Below, piece after piece: positions 1 through 17,676 of a DNA stretch of 64,000 nucleotides. The position numbers and the translations under genes are program-made. Below the pieces are notes generated by a model. That model ran no database searches. It saw only the letters and a program-made list of their open reading frames with translations, and was not told the origin of the DNA. Position 1 is the stretch's first letter, and each line of letters begins with the position of its first letter. Source of the DNA: Antitrichia curtipendula (Eukaryota > Streptophyta > Bryopsida > Hypnales > Leucodontaceae); assembly GCA_951230915.1 (NCBI GenBank), contig OX579641.1, positions 2,542,001 through 2,606,000 of the forward strand, written 5' to 3'.

Positions 1-3000
1 TAAAGCCCGCTTCACTCCAATGATACACTTTTTTGGGTTAGGGAGTCCCTTGGCAATCCCTAACATGAGGGCAAATGTTTACGGTTCACAATAATCCTAC
101 AAAAAAATCTTATTATTTGGGTGCGCGGTACGTAAAGCCCGCTTCACACCAATGATACAGTTTTTTTGGTTAGGGAGTCCCTAGGCACTCCCTAACATGA
201 GGACAAATGTTTATGGTTCACAAAAAAGAAAAAAAAAGTTCTTTTGTTTGAGGTGCGCGGTACGTAAAGCCCGCTTCACTCCAATGATACACTTTTTTTG
301 GTTAGGGAGTCCCTAGGCACTCCCTAACATGAGGGCAAATGTTTATGGTTCACGAAAAAGAAAAAAAAGTTCTTTTGTTTGGGGTGCGCGGTACGTAAAG
401 CCCGCTTCACTCCAATGATACACTTTTTTTGGTTAGGGAGTCCCTTGGCACTTCCTAACATGAGGGCAAATGTTTATGGTTCACAATAACCCTACAAAAA
501 AATCTTATTATTTGGGTGCGCGGTACGTAAAGCCCGCTTCACTCCAATGATATATTTTTTTTGGTTAGGGAGTCCCTAGGCACTCCCTAATATGAGGACA
601 AATGTTTATGGTTCACAATAATCCTACAAAAAAATCTTATTATTTGGGTGCGCGGTACGTAAAGCCCGCTTCACTCCAATGATACATTTTTTCTGGTTAG
701 GAAGTCCCTTGGCACTTCCTAACATGAGGGCAAATGTTTATGGTTCACAATAACCCTACAAAAAAATCTTATTATTTGGGTGCGCGGTACGTAAAGCCCG
801 CTTCACTCCAATGATACACTTTTTTTGGTTAGGGAGTCCCTAGGCACTCCCTAACATGAGGGCAAATGTTTACGGTTCACAATAATCCTACAAAAAAATC
901 TTATTATTTGGGTGCGCGGTACGTAAAGCCCGCTTCACACCAATGATACAGTTTTTTTGGTTAGGGAGTCCCTTGGCACTCCCTAACATGAGGGCAAATG
1001 TTTATGGTTCACGAAAAAGAAAAAAAAATTCTTTTGTTTGGGGTGCGCGGTGTGAAAGCCCGCTACACTCCAATGATACAGTTTTTTTGGTTAGGGAGTC
1101 CCTAGGCACTCCCTAACATGAGGGCAAATGTTTATGGTTCACGAAAAAGAAAAAAAAATTCTTTTGTTTGGGGTGCGCGGTACGTAAAGCCCGCTACACT
1201 CCAATGATACATTTTTTTTGGTTAGGGAGTTTCTAGGCACTCCCTAACATGAGGGCAAATGTTTATAGTTCACAACAACCCTACAAAAAAATCTTATTAT
1301 TTGGGTGCGCGGTACGTAAAGCCCGCTTCACTCCAATGATATATTTTTTTTGGTTAGGGAGTCCCTAGGCACTCCCTAAGATGAGGACAAATGTTTATGG
1401 TTCACAATAATCCTACAAAAAAATCTTATTATTTGGGTGCGCGGTACGTAAAGCCCGCTTCACTCCAATGATACATTTTTTTGGGTTACGGAGTCCCTAG
1501 GCACTCCTTAAGATGAGGACAAATGTTTATGGTTCACAATAATCCTACAAAAAAATCTTATTATTTGGGTGCGCGGTACGTAAAGCCCGCTTCACTCCAA
1601 TGATACCCTTTTTTTGGTTAGGGAGTCCCTTGGCACTCCCTAACATGAGGACAAATGTTTATGGTTCACAAAAAAGAAAAAAAAAGTTCTTTTGTTTGAG
1701 GTGCGCGGTACGTAAAGCCCGCTTCACTCCAATGATACACTTTTTTTGGTTAGGGAGTCCCTAGGCACTCCCTAACATGAGGGCAAATGTTTATGGTTCA
1801 CGAAAAAGAAAAAAAAGTTCTTTTGTTTGGGGTGCGTGGTACGTAAAGCCCGCTTCACTCCAATGATACACTTTTTTTGGTTAGGGAGTCCCTTGGCACT
1901 CCCTAACATGAGGGCAAATGTTTATGGTTCACGAAAAGGAAAAAAAAGTTCTTTTGTTTGGGGTGCGCGGTACGTAAAGCCCGCTTCACTCCAATGATAT
2001 ATTTTTTTTGGTTAGGGAGTCCCTAGGCACTCCCTAAGATGAGGACAAATGTTTATGGTTCACAATAATCCTACAAAAAAATCTTATTATTTGGGTGCGC
2101 GGTACGTAAAGCCCGCTTCACTCCAATGATACATTTTTTTGGGTTACGGAGTCCCTAGGCACTCCCTAACATGAGGACAAATGTTTATGGTTCACAATAA
2201 CCCTACAAAAAAATCTTATTATTTGGGTGCGCGGTACGTAAAGCCCGCTTCACTCCAATGGTACACTTTTTTTGGTTAGGGAGTCCCTTGACACTCCCTG
2301 AAATGAACGCAAATATTTATGGTTCACAATGACCCTACAAAAAAATCTTATTATTAGGGTGCGCGGTACGTAAAGCCTGCTCCACTCCAATGATACATTT
2401 TTTTTGGTTAGGGAGTCCCTAGGCACTCTCTAACATGAGTGCAAATGTTTATGGTTCACGAAAAAGAAGAAAAATTCTTTTGTTTGGGGTGCGCGGTACG
2501 TAAAGCCCGCTTCACTCCAATGATACCCTTTTTTTGGTTAGGGAGTCCCTTGGCACTCCCTAATATGAACGCAAATGTTTATGGTTCACAATAACCCTAC
2601 AAAAAAATCTTATTATTTGGGTGCGCGGAACGTAAAGCCTGCTCCACTCCAATGATACATTTTTTTTGGTTAGGGAGTCCCTAGGCACTCCCTAACATGA
2701 GGACAAATGTTTATGGTTCACGAAAAAGAAAAACAAGTTCTTTTGTTTGGGGTGCGCGGTACGTAAAGCCCGCTTCACTCCAATGATACACTTTTTTGGG
2801 TTAGGGAGTCCCTTGGCAATCCCTAACATGAGGGCAAATGTTTACGGTTCACAATAATCCTACAAAAAAATCTTATTATTTGGGTGCGCGGTACGTAAAG
2901 CCCGCTTCACACCAATGATACAGTTTTTTTGGTTAGGGAGTCCCTAGGCACTCCCTAACATGAGGACAAATGTTTATGGTTCACAAAAAAGAAAAAAAAA

Positions 3001-5420
3001 GTTCTTTTGTTTGAGGTGCGCGGTACGTAAAGCCCGCTTCACTCCAATGATACACTTTTTTTGGTTAGGGAGTCCCTAGGCACTCCCTAACATGAGGGCA
3101 AATGTTTATGGTTCACGAAAAAGAAAAAAAAGTTCTTTTGTTTGGGGTGCGCGGTACGTAAAGCCCGCTTCACTCCAATGATACACTTTTTTTGGTTAGG
3201 GAGTCCCTTGGCACTTCCTAACATGAGGGCAAATGTTTATGGTTCACAATAACCCTACAAAAAAATCTTATTATTTGGGTGCGCGGTACGTAAAGCCCGC
3301 TTCACTCCAATGATATATTTTTTTTGGTTAGGGAGTCCCTAGGCACTCCCTAATATGAGGACAAATGTTTATGGTTCACAATAATCCTACAAAAAAATCT
3401 TATTATTTGGGTGCGCGGTACGTAAAGCCCGCTTCACTCCAATGATACATTTTTTCTGGTTAGGAAGTCCCTTGGCACTTCCTAACATGAGGGCAAATGT
3501 TTATGGTTCACAATAACCCTACAAAAAAATCTTATTATTTGGGTGCGCGGTACGTAAAGCCCGCTTCACTCCAATGATACACTTTTTTTGGTTAGGGAGT
3601 CCCTAGGCACTCCCTAACATGAGGGCAAATGTTTACGGTTCACAATAATCCTACAAAAAAATCTTATTATTTGGGTGCGCGGTACGTAAAGCCCGCTTCA
3701 CACCAATGATACAGTTTTTTTGGTTAGGGAGTCCCTTGGCACTCCCTAACATGAGGGCAAATGTTTATGGTTCACGAAAAAGAAAAAAAAATTCTTTTGT
3801 TTGGGGTGCGCGGTGTGAAAGCCCGCTACACTCCAATGATACAGTTTTTTTGGTTAGGGAGTCCCTAGGCACTCCCTAACATGAGGGCAAATGTTTATGG
3901 TTCACGAAAAAGAAAAAAAAATTCTTTTGTTTGGGGTGCGCGGTACGTAAAGCCCGCTACACTCCAATGATACATTTTTTTTGGTTAGGGAGTTTCTAGG
4001 CACTCCCTAACATGAGGGCAAATGTTTATAGTTCACAACAACCCTACAAAAAAATCTTATTATTTGGGTGCGCGGTACGTAAAGCCCGCTTCACTCCAAT
4101 GATATATTTTTTTTGGTTAGGGAGTCCCTAGGCACTCCCTAAGATGAGGACAAATGTTTATGGTTCACAATAATCCTACAAAAAAATCTTATTATTTGGG
4201 TGCGCGGTACGTAAAGCCCGCTTCACTCCAATGATACATTTTTTTGGGTTACGGAGTCCCTAGGCACTCCTTAAGATGAGGACAAATGTTTATGGTTCAC
4301 AATAATCCTACAAAAAAATCTTATTATTTGGGTGCGCGGTACGTAAAGCCCGCTTCACTCCAATGATACCCTTTTTTTGGTTAGGGAGTCCCTTGGCACT
4401 CCCTAACATGAGGACAAATGTTTATGGTTCACAAAAAAGAAAAAAAAAGTTCTTTTGTTTGAGGTGCGCGGTACGTAAAGCCCGCTTCACTCCAATGATA
4501 CACTTTTTTTGGTTAGGGAGTCCCTAGGCACTCCCTAACATGAGGGCAAATGTTTATGGTTCACGAAAAAGAAAAAAAAGTTCTTTTGTTTGGGGTGCGT
4601 GGTACGTAAAGCCCGCTTCACTCCAATGATACACTTTTTTTGGTTAGGGAGTCCCTTGGCACTCCCTAACATGAGGGCAAATGTTTATGGTTCACGAAAA
4701 GGAAAAAAAAGTTCTTTTGTTTGGGGTGCGCGGTACGTAAAGCCCGCTTCACTCCAATGATATTTTTTTTTTGGTTAGGGAGTCCCTAGGCACTCCCTAA
4801 GATGAGGACAAATGTTTATGGTTCACAATAATCCTACAAAAAAATCTTATTATTTGGGTGCGCGGTACGTAAAGCCCGCTTCACTCCAATGATACATTTT
4901 TTTGGGTTACGGAGTCCCTAGGCACTCCCTAACATGAGGACAAATGTTTATGGTTCACAATAACCCTACAAAAAAATCTTATTATTTGGGTGCGCGGTAC
5001 GTAAAGCCCGCTTCACTCCAATGGTACACTTTTTTTGGTTAGGGAGTCCCTTGACACTCCCTGAAATGAACGCAAATATTTATGGTTCACAATGACCCTA
5101 CAAAAAAATCTTATTATTAGGGTGCGCGGTACGTAAAGCCTGCTCCACTCCAATGATACATTTTTTTTGGTTAGGGAGTCCCTAGGCACTCTCTAACATG
5201 AGTGCAAATGTTTATGGTTCACGAAAAAGAAGAAAAATTCTTTTGTTTGGGGTGCGCGGTACGTAAAGCCCGCTTCACTCCAATGATACCCTTTTTTTGG
5301 TTAGGGAGTCCCTTGGCACTCCCTAATATGAACGCAAATGTTTATGGTTCACAATAACCCTACAAAAAAATCTTATTATTTGGGTGCGCGGAACGTAAAG
5401 CCTGCTCCACTCCAATGATA
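1..5420. repeat. Two consecutive 21-unit higher-order repeats (2763 bp)
   Basis: The rare unit variant reading GCGCGGTGTGAAAGCC occurs at 1051 and again at 3814, exactly 2763 bp apart. Many other variants, such as the CAATCCC and CTGGTTAGGAAG units, repeat with the same spacing. One difference seen is a TATATTTT versus TATTTTTT change near 2001 and 4764. The copies stop matching near 5420. This is ordinary higher-order organisation of a satellite by unequal exchange. Confidence 0.9.
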
Positions 5421-8400
5421 CATTTTTTTGGTTAGGGAGTCCCTAGGCACTTCCTAAGATGAGGGCAAATGTTTATGGTTCACGAAAATGAAAAAAAATT
5501 CTCTTGTTTGGGGTGCGCGGTACGTAAAGCCCGCTTCACTCCAATGATACACTTTTTTGGTTAGGGAGTCCCTTGGCACTCCCTAACATGAACGCAAATA
5601 TTTATGGTTCACAATAACCCTACAAAAAAATCTTATTATTTGGGTGCGCGGTACGTAAAGCCCGCTTCACTCCAATGATACAGTTTTTTTGGTTAGGGAG
5701 TCCCTAGGCACTCCCTAAGATGAGGACAAATGTTTATGGTTCACAATAATCCTACAAAAAAATCTTATTATTTGGGTGCGGGGTACGTAAAGTCTGCTCC
5801 ACTCCAATGATACATTTTTTTTGGTTAGGGAGTCCCTAGGCACTCTCTAACATGAGTGCAAATGTTTACGGTTCACGAAAAAGAAGAAAAATTCTTTTGT
5901 TTGGGGTGCGCGGTCCGTAAAGCCCGCTTCACTCCAATGATACATATTTTTTGGTTAGGGAGTCCCTTGGCACTCCCTAACATGAACGCAAATGCTTATG
6001 GTTCACAATAAACCTACAAAAAAATCTTATTATTTGGGTGAGTGGTACGTAAAGCCCGATTCACTCCAATGATACATTTTTTTTGGTTACGGAGTCCCTA
6101 GGCACTCCCTAACATGAGGACAAATGTTTATGGTTCACGAAAAAGAAAAACAAGTTCTTTTGTTTGGGGTGCGCGGTACGTAAAGCCCGCTTCACTCCAA
6201 TGATACACTTTTTTTGGTTAGGGAGTCCCTTGGCAATCCCTAACATGAGGGCAAATGTTTACGGTTCACAATAATCCTACAAAAAAATCTTATTATTTGG
6301 GTGCGCGGTACGTAAAGCCCGCTTCACACCAATGATACAGTTTTTTTGGTTAGGGAGTCCCTAGGCACTCCCTAACATGAGGACAAATGTTTATGGTTCA
6401 CAAAAATGAAAAAAAAAGTTCTTTTGTTTGAGGTGCGCGGTACGTAAAGCCCGCTTCACTCCAATGATACACTTTTTTTGGTTAGGGAGTCCCTAGGCAC
6501 TCCCTAACATGAGGGCAAATGTTTATGGTTCACGAAAAAGAAAAAAAAGTTCTTTTGTTTGGGGTGCGCGGTACGTAAAGCCCGCTTCACTCCAATGATA
6601 CACTTTTTTTGGTTAGGGAGTCCCTTGGCACTTCCTAACATGAGGGCAAATGTTTATGGTTCACAATAACCCTACAAAAAAATCTTATTATTTGGGTGCG
6701 CGGTACGTAAAGCCCGCTTCACTCCAATGATACATTTTTTTTGGTTAGGGAGTTTCTAGGCACTCCCTAACATGAGGGCAAATGTTTATAGTTCACAACA
6801 ACCCTACAAAAAAATCTTATTATTTGGGTGCGCGGTACGTAAAGCCCGCTTCACTCCAATGATATATTTTTTTTGGTTAGGGAGTCCCTAGGCACTCCCT
6901 AAGATGAGGACAAATGTTTATGGTTCACAATAATCCTACAAAAAAATCTTATTATTTGGGTGCGCGGTACGTAAAGCCCGCTTCACTCCAATGATACATT
7001 TTTTCTGGTTAGGGAGTCCCTAGGCACTCCTTAAGATGAGGACAAATGTTTATGGTTCACAATAATCCTACAAAAAAATCTTATTATTTGGGTGCGCGGT
7101 ACGTAAAGCCCGCTTCACTCCAATGATACCCTTTTTTTGGTTAGGGAGTCCCTTGGCACTCCCTAACATGAGGACAAATGTTTATGGTTCACAAAAAAGA
7201 AAAAAAAAGTTCTTTTGTTTGAGGTGCGCGGTACGTAAAGCCCGCTTCACTCCAATGATACACTTTTTTTGGTTAGGGAGTCCCTAGGCACTCCCTAACA
7301 TGAGGGCAAATGTTTATGGTTCACGAAAAAGAAAAAAAAGTTCTTTTGTTTGGGGTGCGTGGTACGTAAAGCCCGCTTCACTCCAATGATACACTTTTTT
7401 TGGTTAGGGAGTCCCTTGGCACTCCCTAACATGAGGGCAAATGTTTATGGTTCACGAAAAAGAAAAAAAAGTTCTTTTGTTTGGGGTGCGCGGTACGTAA
7501 AGCCTGCTTCACTCCAATGATATATTTTTTTTGGTTAGGGAGTCCCTAGGCACTCCCTAACATGAGGACAAATGTTTATGGTTCACAATAATCCTACAAA
7601 AAAATCTTATTATTTGGGTGCGCGGTACGTAAAGCCCGCTTCACTCCAATGATACATTTTTTTGGGTTACGGAGTCCCTAGGCACTCCCTAACATGAGGA
7701 CAAATGTTTATGGTTCACAATAACCCTACAAAAAAATCTTATTATTTGGGTGCGCGGTACGTAAAGCCCGCTTCACTCCAATGGTACACTTTTTTTGGTT
7801 AGGGAGTCCCTTGACACTCCCTGAAATGAACGCAAATATTTATGGTTCACAATGACCCTACAAAAAAATCTTATTATTTGGGTGCGCGGTACGTAAAGCC
7901 CGCTTCACTCCAATGATACATTTTTTCTGGTTAGGGAGTCCCTAGGCACTCCCTAAGATGAGGACAAATGTTTATGGTTCACAATAATCCTACAAAAAAA
8001 TCTTATTATTAGGGTGCGCGGTACGTAAAGCCTGCTCCACTCCAATGATACATTTTTTTTGGTTAGGGAGTCCCTAGGCACTCTCTAACATGAGTGCAAA
8101 TGTTTATGGTTCACGAAAAAGAAGAAAAATTCTTTTGTTTGGGGTGCGCGGTACGTAAAGCCCGCTTCACTCCAATGATACCCTTTTTTTGGTTAGGGAG
8201 TCCCTTGGCACTCCCTAATATGAACGCAAATGTTTATGGTTCACAATAACCCTACAAAAAAAACTTATTATTTGGGTGCGCGGTACGTAAAGCCTGCTTC
8301 ACTCCAATGATACAGTTTTTTTGGTTAGGGAGTCCCTAGGCACTCCCTAAGATGAGGACAAATGTTTATGGTTCACAATAACCCTACAAAAAAAACTTAT

Positions 8401-8570
8401 TATTTGGGTGCGCGGTACGTAAAGCCTGCTTCACTCCAATGATACATTTTTTTTGGTTAGGGAATCCCTAGGCACTCCCTAAGATGAGGACAAATAATTA
8501 TGGATCACAAAAAAGAAAAAAAAAGTTCTTTTGTTTGAGGTGCGCGGTACGTAAAGCCCGCTTCACTCCA

Positions 8571-9320
8571 ATGATACACTTTTTTTGGTTAGGGAGTCCC
8601 TTGGCACTCCCTAACATGAACGCAAATGTTTATGGTTCACAATAACCCTACAAAAAAATCTTATTATTTGGGTGCGCGGTACGTAAAGCCCGCTCCACTC
8701 CAATGATACATTTTTTTGGGTTAGGGAGTCCCTAGGCACTCCCTAAGATGAGGACAAATGTTTATGGTTCACGAAAAAGAAAAAAAATTCTTTTGTTTGG
8801 GGTGCACGGTACGTAAAGCCCGCTTCACTCCAATGATACATATTTTTTGGGTTAGGGAGTCCCTTGGCACTCCCTAACATGAACGCAAATGTTTATGGTT
8901 CACGAAAAAGAAAAAAAAGTTCTTTTGTTTGGGGTGCGCGGTACGTAAAGCCCGCTTCACTCCAATGATACAGTTTTTTTGGTTAGGGAGTCCCTTGGCA
9001 CTCCCTAACATGAACGCAAATGTTTATGGTTCACAATAACCCTACAAAAAAATCTTATTATTTGGGTGCGCGGTACGTAAAGCCCGCTCCACTCCAATGA
9101 TACATTTTTTTGGGTTAGGGAGTCCCTAGGCACTCCCTAAGATGAGGACAAATGTTTATGGTTCACGAAAAAGAAAAAAAATTCTTTTGTTTGGGGTGCA
9201 CGGTACGTAAAGCCCGCTTCACTCCAATGATACATATTTTTTGGGTTAGGGAGTCCCTTGGCACTCCCTAACATGAACGCAAATGTTTATGGTTCACGAA
9301 AAAGAAAAAAAAGTTCTTTT
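8571..9320. repeat. Three-unit (394-bp) higher-order duplication at the array's right end
   Basis: The variant GGTGCACGGT occurs at 8801 and 9195, and the flanking three units are nearly the same in both copies. This is a local, short-period higher-order repeat distinct from the 2763-bp one. The last units (about 9330-9540) are more degenerate, as is usual at the edge of a satellite array. Confidence 0.8.
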
Positions 9321-9540
9321 GTTTGGGGTGCGCGGTACGTAAAGCCCGCTTCACTCCAATGATACAGTTTTTTTGGTTAGGGAGTCTCTAGGCACTCCCT
9401 AACATGAGGGCAAATGTTTATGGTTCACGAAAAACCTAAAAAAAAATCTTGTTATTTGGGTGCGTGGTACGTAAAGCCCGCTTCACTCGAATGATACATT
9501 TTTTTTAGTTAGGGAGTCCCTGGACACTCCCTAACGTGAG

Positions 9541-11440
9541 GGCAAATGTGAAGTATTCCCAGAAGCCCAAAAGAAAAGGCCCTATTCTTGTGGTCTTTAG
9601 TATGCCAAATTAACCCTTAATCCAATCATACATTTTTCTTAGTATTTCTTATGAATTTGTAGGACTTGAAGAGGAATTCTCAAAAGCTATTTTTGTAAGT
9701 CACATTTCATCCTTCAAATTTTTTTATGTATTTAAATCTTTTCCTATGTTTTTTTATAAACCCTTTCTTCTTATTTTTTTTTTCTTTCATGAATCCTCTT
9801 TGTTTGAGGAATTTTAAATTTTTCGGGGCTTCTGGAATTGTAATTATTTTTTTTAACTCCGAAGACCAAGAAGTCTTTTCATACCCTTCTTTGTGGAGAA
9901 TGACATATGAAATCATTTTTCATTTTATTTGACATGTAAACAAGTACCAAAAAACTCTAACCCCTCACACGGACGAACCCCTAACGCAAACCCTAACGCC
10001 TAGCGCCGCCAGTGAACCTCAACAATGAAACGAAACACTGGGACCCATATGCAAGCTGCAGCAAAACACAGGGATGTGAATGGGCATAGGCATGTACATG
10101 CATGGGGCACAACACAAGCATGGGAGCCATGGGGCATTCGGCATGCCTGGATACATCATGGTGGGCTGCAGGCACCATACAATCATAAATGTAATCCCCT
10201 ACAGGAACTCTGCAACAAGAACACTGACATTTACCTCATGGACTGTCAGGGGGGTAAAAAATGGAGTGCGTGCATGTAAGCTCCTACCTACCAGCACGTT
10301 TAACGAGGGCGGAGGAAGCACTAGCAGAGGCCAGAAGGAGCCAGGCATTAAATAGCCGCAAAAAGGAGGGTGAGTTTTAGTGAACACCCTGTTGAATTAC
10401 CTGCTGGAGTTACTGCGGGGGGTAAAAAATCTGGAGCGTGTGAATGTCAGGGTGGATGAAGTCGGGCCACTGCCCGAGGTTGCTTTGGCCAGCAGGAGCC
10501 AGAAGGTGCCAAGAAGTAATGAGCCGCTATTTGAGGTGTGAGAAATAGTGTGACCCCCGTTCCACCGCAGTAACGGAGAAAGGACCGCTAAAACCATTTC
10601 ACAGAGCGAAATTGAGTTTGCTGTTCCGTCTCCCCTTCTTCCGGAACTGCCGCAGTGCAATCCACGCGACACCCCTCGGTAACGTCCTATCCAACTTGTT
10701 CGGTTTCGGTCTTTGTGAAATGACTTCGGTTTCGGTTTCTTTGGTTTCTTTGGTTTCTTTCATTTCTTTCATTTCAGTTTCTTTGATTTCGATTTCTTCA
10801 TTTGCTTCGGTTCTGATTGCTTTCCATTTACTAAACCTAACTCCCATCGAGGCAACCCTCCTGCCAGAAATGAAGAACTGGAGAATATGCGTTCCTGTAA
10901 CACACATTCTTGTTTTTTGTGAGCACACCTTCTGCAGAGGACGAATTGCTTTGAGAATTTCAAATCAACTCGAAATCGGTGATTCTCAAATTGGTGATTC
11001 TCAAATCGGTGAATCGGTGAATCTCAAATTGATTCGAAAACTGGTGAATTAGTGATTCGAAAATTGATTCAAAATCGGTGATTTGAGAATTTTTGAAGAA
11101 TTTTTGAAGAATATTGGATTTTGGCGGAGTATGCTAATTGAGTTGGTGTCGTCATCAATGCCGACATCAAAGAAGATGATTCCTCCCTTACGTGAGGGTT
11201 AAGTCGTTGTGTGTACTCTTGCTTGGGTGGAAAACCCCCTTAGAAAATGGCGTGGAGGCGTGGACAGAGCCTTGCAGCATTCCCAAGAAAAACGGAAAGC
11301 CTTTGGCGTTGATGTGGTGGAGCCCAAAAGTGCCAACTTCCCGCAACAGTGCCGTTTCCTTCTCCCTTTCCGTCGGCGGTCATTGCGGTGGAGCTGCTCT
11401 TACCCAAAATGAATAAAACATCCGCGGTGTGACCAGTGCA
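9541..11440. other. Unassigned region between satellite and palindrome
   Basis: No gene is recognised. Small repeats are visible. A GGGGGTAAAAAATGGAG-like segment at about 10249 recurs, diverged, at about 10419. A TTTCGGTTTCTTT-type microsatellite lies at 10725-10810. A short tandem of GGTGATTCTCAAAT-type units lies at 10975-11080. Open frames here are short, overlap on both strands and resemble no family I know. The stretch 11200-11420 is more GC-rich and could be a degraded gene or transposon piece. Confidence 0.5.
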
Positions 11441-12450
11441 CGGTCCAGCAAGTACCGGAAATAGAAACTGGCCGATATATTATTAACCACTTACAGCACC
11501 CTCCCATAAAGCATCGGTGAAACTGTCCCGAAATTGCCAGAATTTGTCTGCACCAACACATTCAAACACTGACAATCAAGAGAGACAAAGATCTGCGACA
11601 CGTGCCCCGACCTCATTTGAGCTTGCCTGTTTGAAGCGCAAGGCAAGCAAGCAGCTCACGGCTCGAACCTTCCCTGCTCTTTTTGCTAGTTTTTGAGGAC
11701 CCTCAAAGGAGCCAAGCCAGGTGGTGTGTGAGAGCGCAAGCTCTGCCACTAGCTCATGCGGAAGCTGGACCAGTTCGTGGGGCTCACGGTGTTGCAGGTA
11801 ATTTTCTGGTCGGTGAATTAGGGATCGCCGGCAGGTTGATTGAATAATTGTGGACTGCAGGCAGGCAGGGGTTATCGCACGCTTCGGATTAGGGTTTCGT
11901 CTGGCGATTGTTCCACAAGTGGTTTGTTTAGGGTTGTGTTGTGATCAAGGAAGCGTTATTGGAATTTTGGCATATTAGGGTTTCGATTGTGGTTGGGGCG
12001 TATTGGAAAATTTGATGTGGAGTAGATGAGGGGGTGCGATTGCAGGCGGGAGATGCTCTTGTTCAACTATACCAGAGCTTTGGTTGCGACTTTGAGACCA
12101 AGAATAATCTGTTGAAGCTCGCCCAGTTCGCGGTCGTTGTATCGAAACAATATCCGGAAAAGGAAGCTGCGATTGCTCTTTCTGGAAGATGCCATTGATA
12201 AGCTGAAGACTTCGGGGGAGAGGCGGGTGGAGGAATCTATTTGGTATGTGAAAATGCAGGTGGCGTCATTGAAGTTGCAGGGCGGGGAGCAGAACAGCTT
12301 TGGACAGTATGAGGGACGTCGACCCCTCGGTTCATGCAAGTGTACATTGGGTTTCGTCACAGTATTCCAAGTCCTGACAAGAATTTGCTGATTTTTACAA
12401 CAGTGGCTTGCAATACCTGGCTTATACATCAGTGGAGATTTCTAGCTGGT
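11440..12450 (+). pseudogene. RPN9: RPN9 (26S proteasome lid subunit) 5' fragment, left palindrome arm
   Basis: This is a broken DNA-level copy of the 5' part of RPN9, a non-ATPase lid subunit of the 26S proteasome. Exon 1 ends at 11797 and encodes an ERKLCH-stop-LMRKLDQF segment; the stop is TAG at 11750-11752, where the family has Gln. An intron with GT...AG borders (11798-12045) is kept. Exon 2 begins AGDALVQLYQSF and contains NLLKLAQFAVVVSKQYPEKE. A frameshift follows near 12175. A short deletion after KLQGGEQ removes the expected CKKLLKED-type segment. The frame then reads SMRDVDPSVHAS, a second stop (TGA), and QYLAYTSVE before homology ends. Because the intron is retained it is not a retrocopy. 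It lies 495 bp upstream of the Ca2+-ATPase start, on the same strand. Confidence 0.87.
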
Positions 12451-12944
12451 TAGTGTCGTTCTCGGTTTGATAATGGTGTTCTCTGTTGATAATTGAGATG
12501 TCAAGCTTTTGTTTTGTTGGAAAGATACGCGCGAGAGTGCCATGCCCGTTTCTGGTAATCTAGTGCGGCACCAGACCGTACCCCTTTGCGATAACAACAC
12601 CGCTGTTTTAAGTTGTTTCACTTGGCCATTTTGATTTTAGCGTCATTGATATTTAATGAAGGTCGCAGTGGATATTCAGCACAGCAGGCAGAGTTCAAAT
12701 TTCATTTTTTCCCCACAGGCTTTATAGTCAGCGTCTGCGAATTGTGTTGGTGTTTCGGATTCTCGTAGGAGGTCTTTGTCCGACATTATCGGCGGTTAAC
12801 TTGAAGGTCTTGTTCATGCAGGCGCTTTCTTAATTGTGCAACCCGTTGCTCTGGAGCCCTTATCCCCGAAATCGAAAATCATACAGTGAACGGCAGCGTT
12901 CGAGCAGAAGATTCGGGATCACTTAGGGGTTCACTTCTTCAATT
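12451..12944 (+). promoter_or_regulatory. Presumed promoter / 5' UTR region of the left Ca2+-ATPase gene
   Basis: This gap between the RPN9 fragment and the ATPase ATG must hold at least part of the pump's 5' UTR and perhaps its promoter. I cannot point to a convincing TATA box. A 5' UTR intron is possible but not proven. The same sequence lies upstream of the right copy (33421-33914 on the minus strand), so both genes share this regulatory DNA. Confidence 0.4.

Positions 12945-17676
<4,732 letters not shown>

Larger units (their letters stand above)
1..9540. repeat. Satellite array, ~131-bp unit, with higher-order structure
   Basis: About 72 tandem units of 131-132 bp fill this stretch, and the array continues off the left edge. 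Each unit has a conserved part (GGTGCGCGGTACGTAAAGCC, then CTCCAATGATAC, a T-run, an inverted repeat GTTAGGGAGT / ACTCCCTAAC with an 8-nt loop, then GGCAAATGTTTATGGTTCAC). This is followed by one of two AT-rich linkers, an AATAACCCTAC...TTATTATT type or a GAAAAAGAAAA...TTCTTTTG type. Bases 1 to about 2660 recur almost exactly at 2764 to about 5420, a period of 2763 bp or 21 units. A third, rearranged copy starts at 6181. No coding potential is seen. The position on the chromosome (centromeric, subtelomeric or interstitial) cannot be told from here. Confidence 0.97.

Noticed and set aside
1..9540. Regularly spaced repeats as a CRISPR array
   Set aside because: The units are contiguous 131-bp satellites without unique spacers, in a plant nuclear setting.
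1..9540. TTAGGG / CCCTAA motifs as telomeric DNA
   Set aside because: They occur once per unit as the arms of a hairpin, not as tandem hexamers or heptamers.
10612..11052. 146-codon plus-strand frame
   Set aside because: The middle is the TTTCGGTTTCTTT microsatellite translated as Ser/Val/Phe repeats; no exon partners or family match.
12067..12429. 120-codon open frame on the minus strand (and its mirror at 33936-34298)
   Set aside because: It is the antisense of the RPN9 pseudogene, whose sense strand matches the known protein family.
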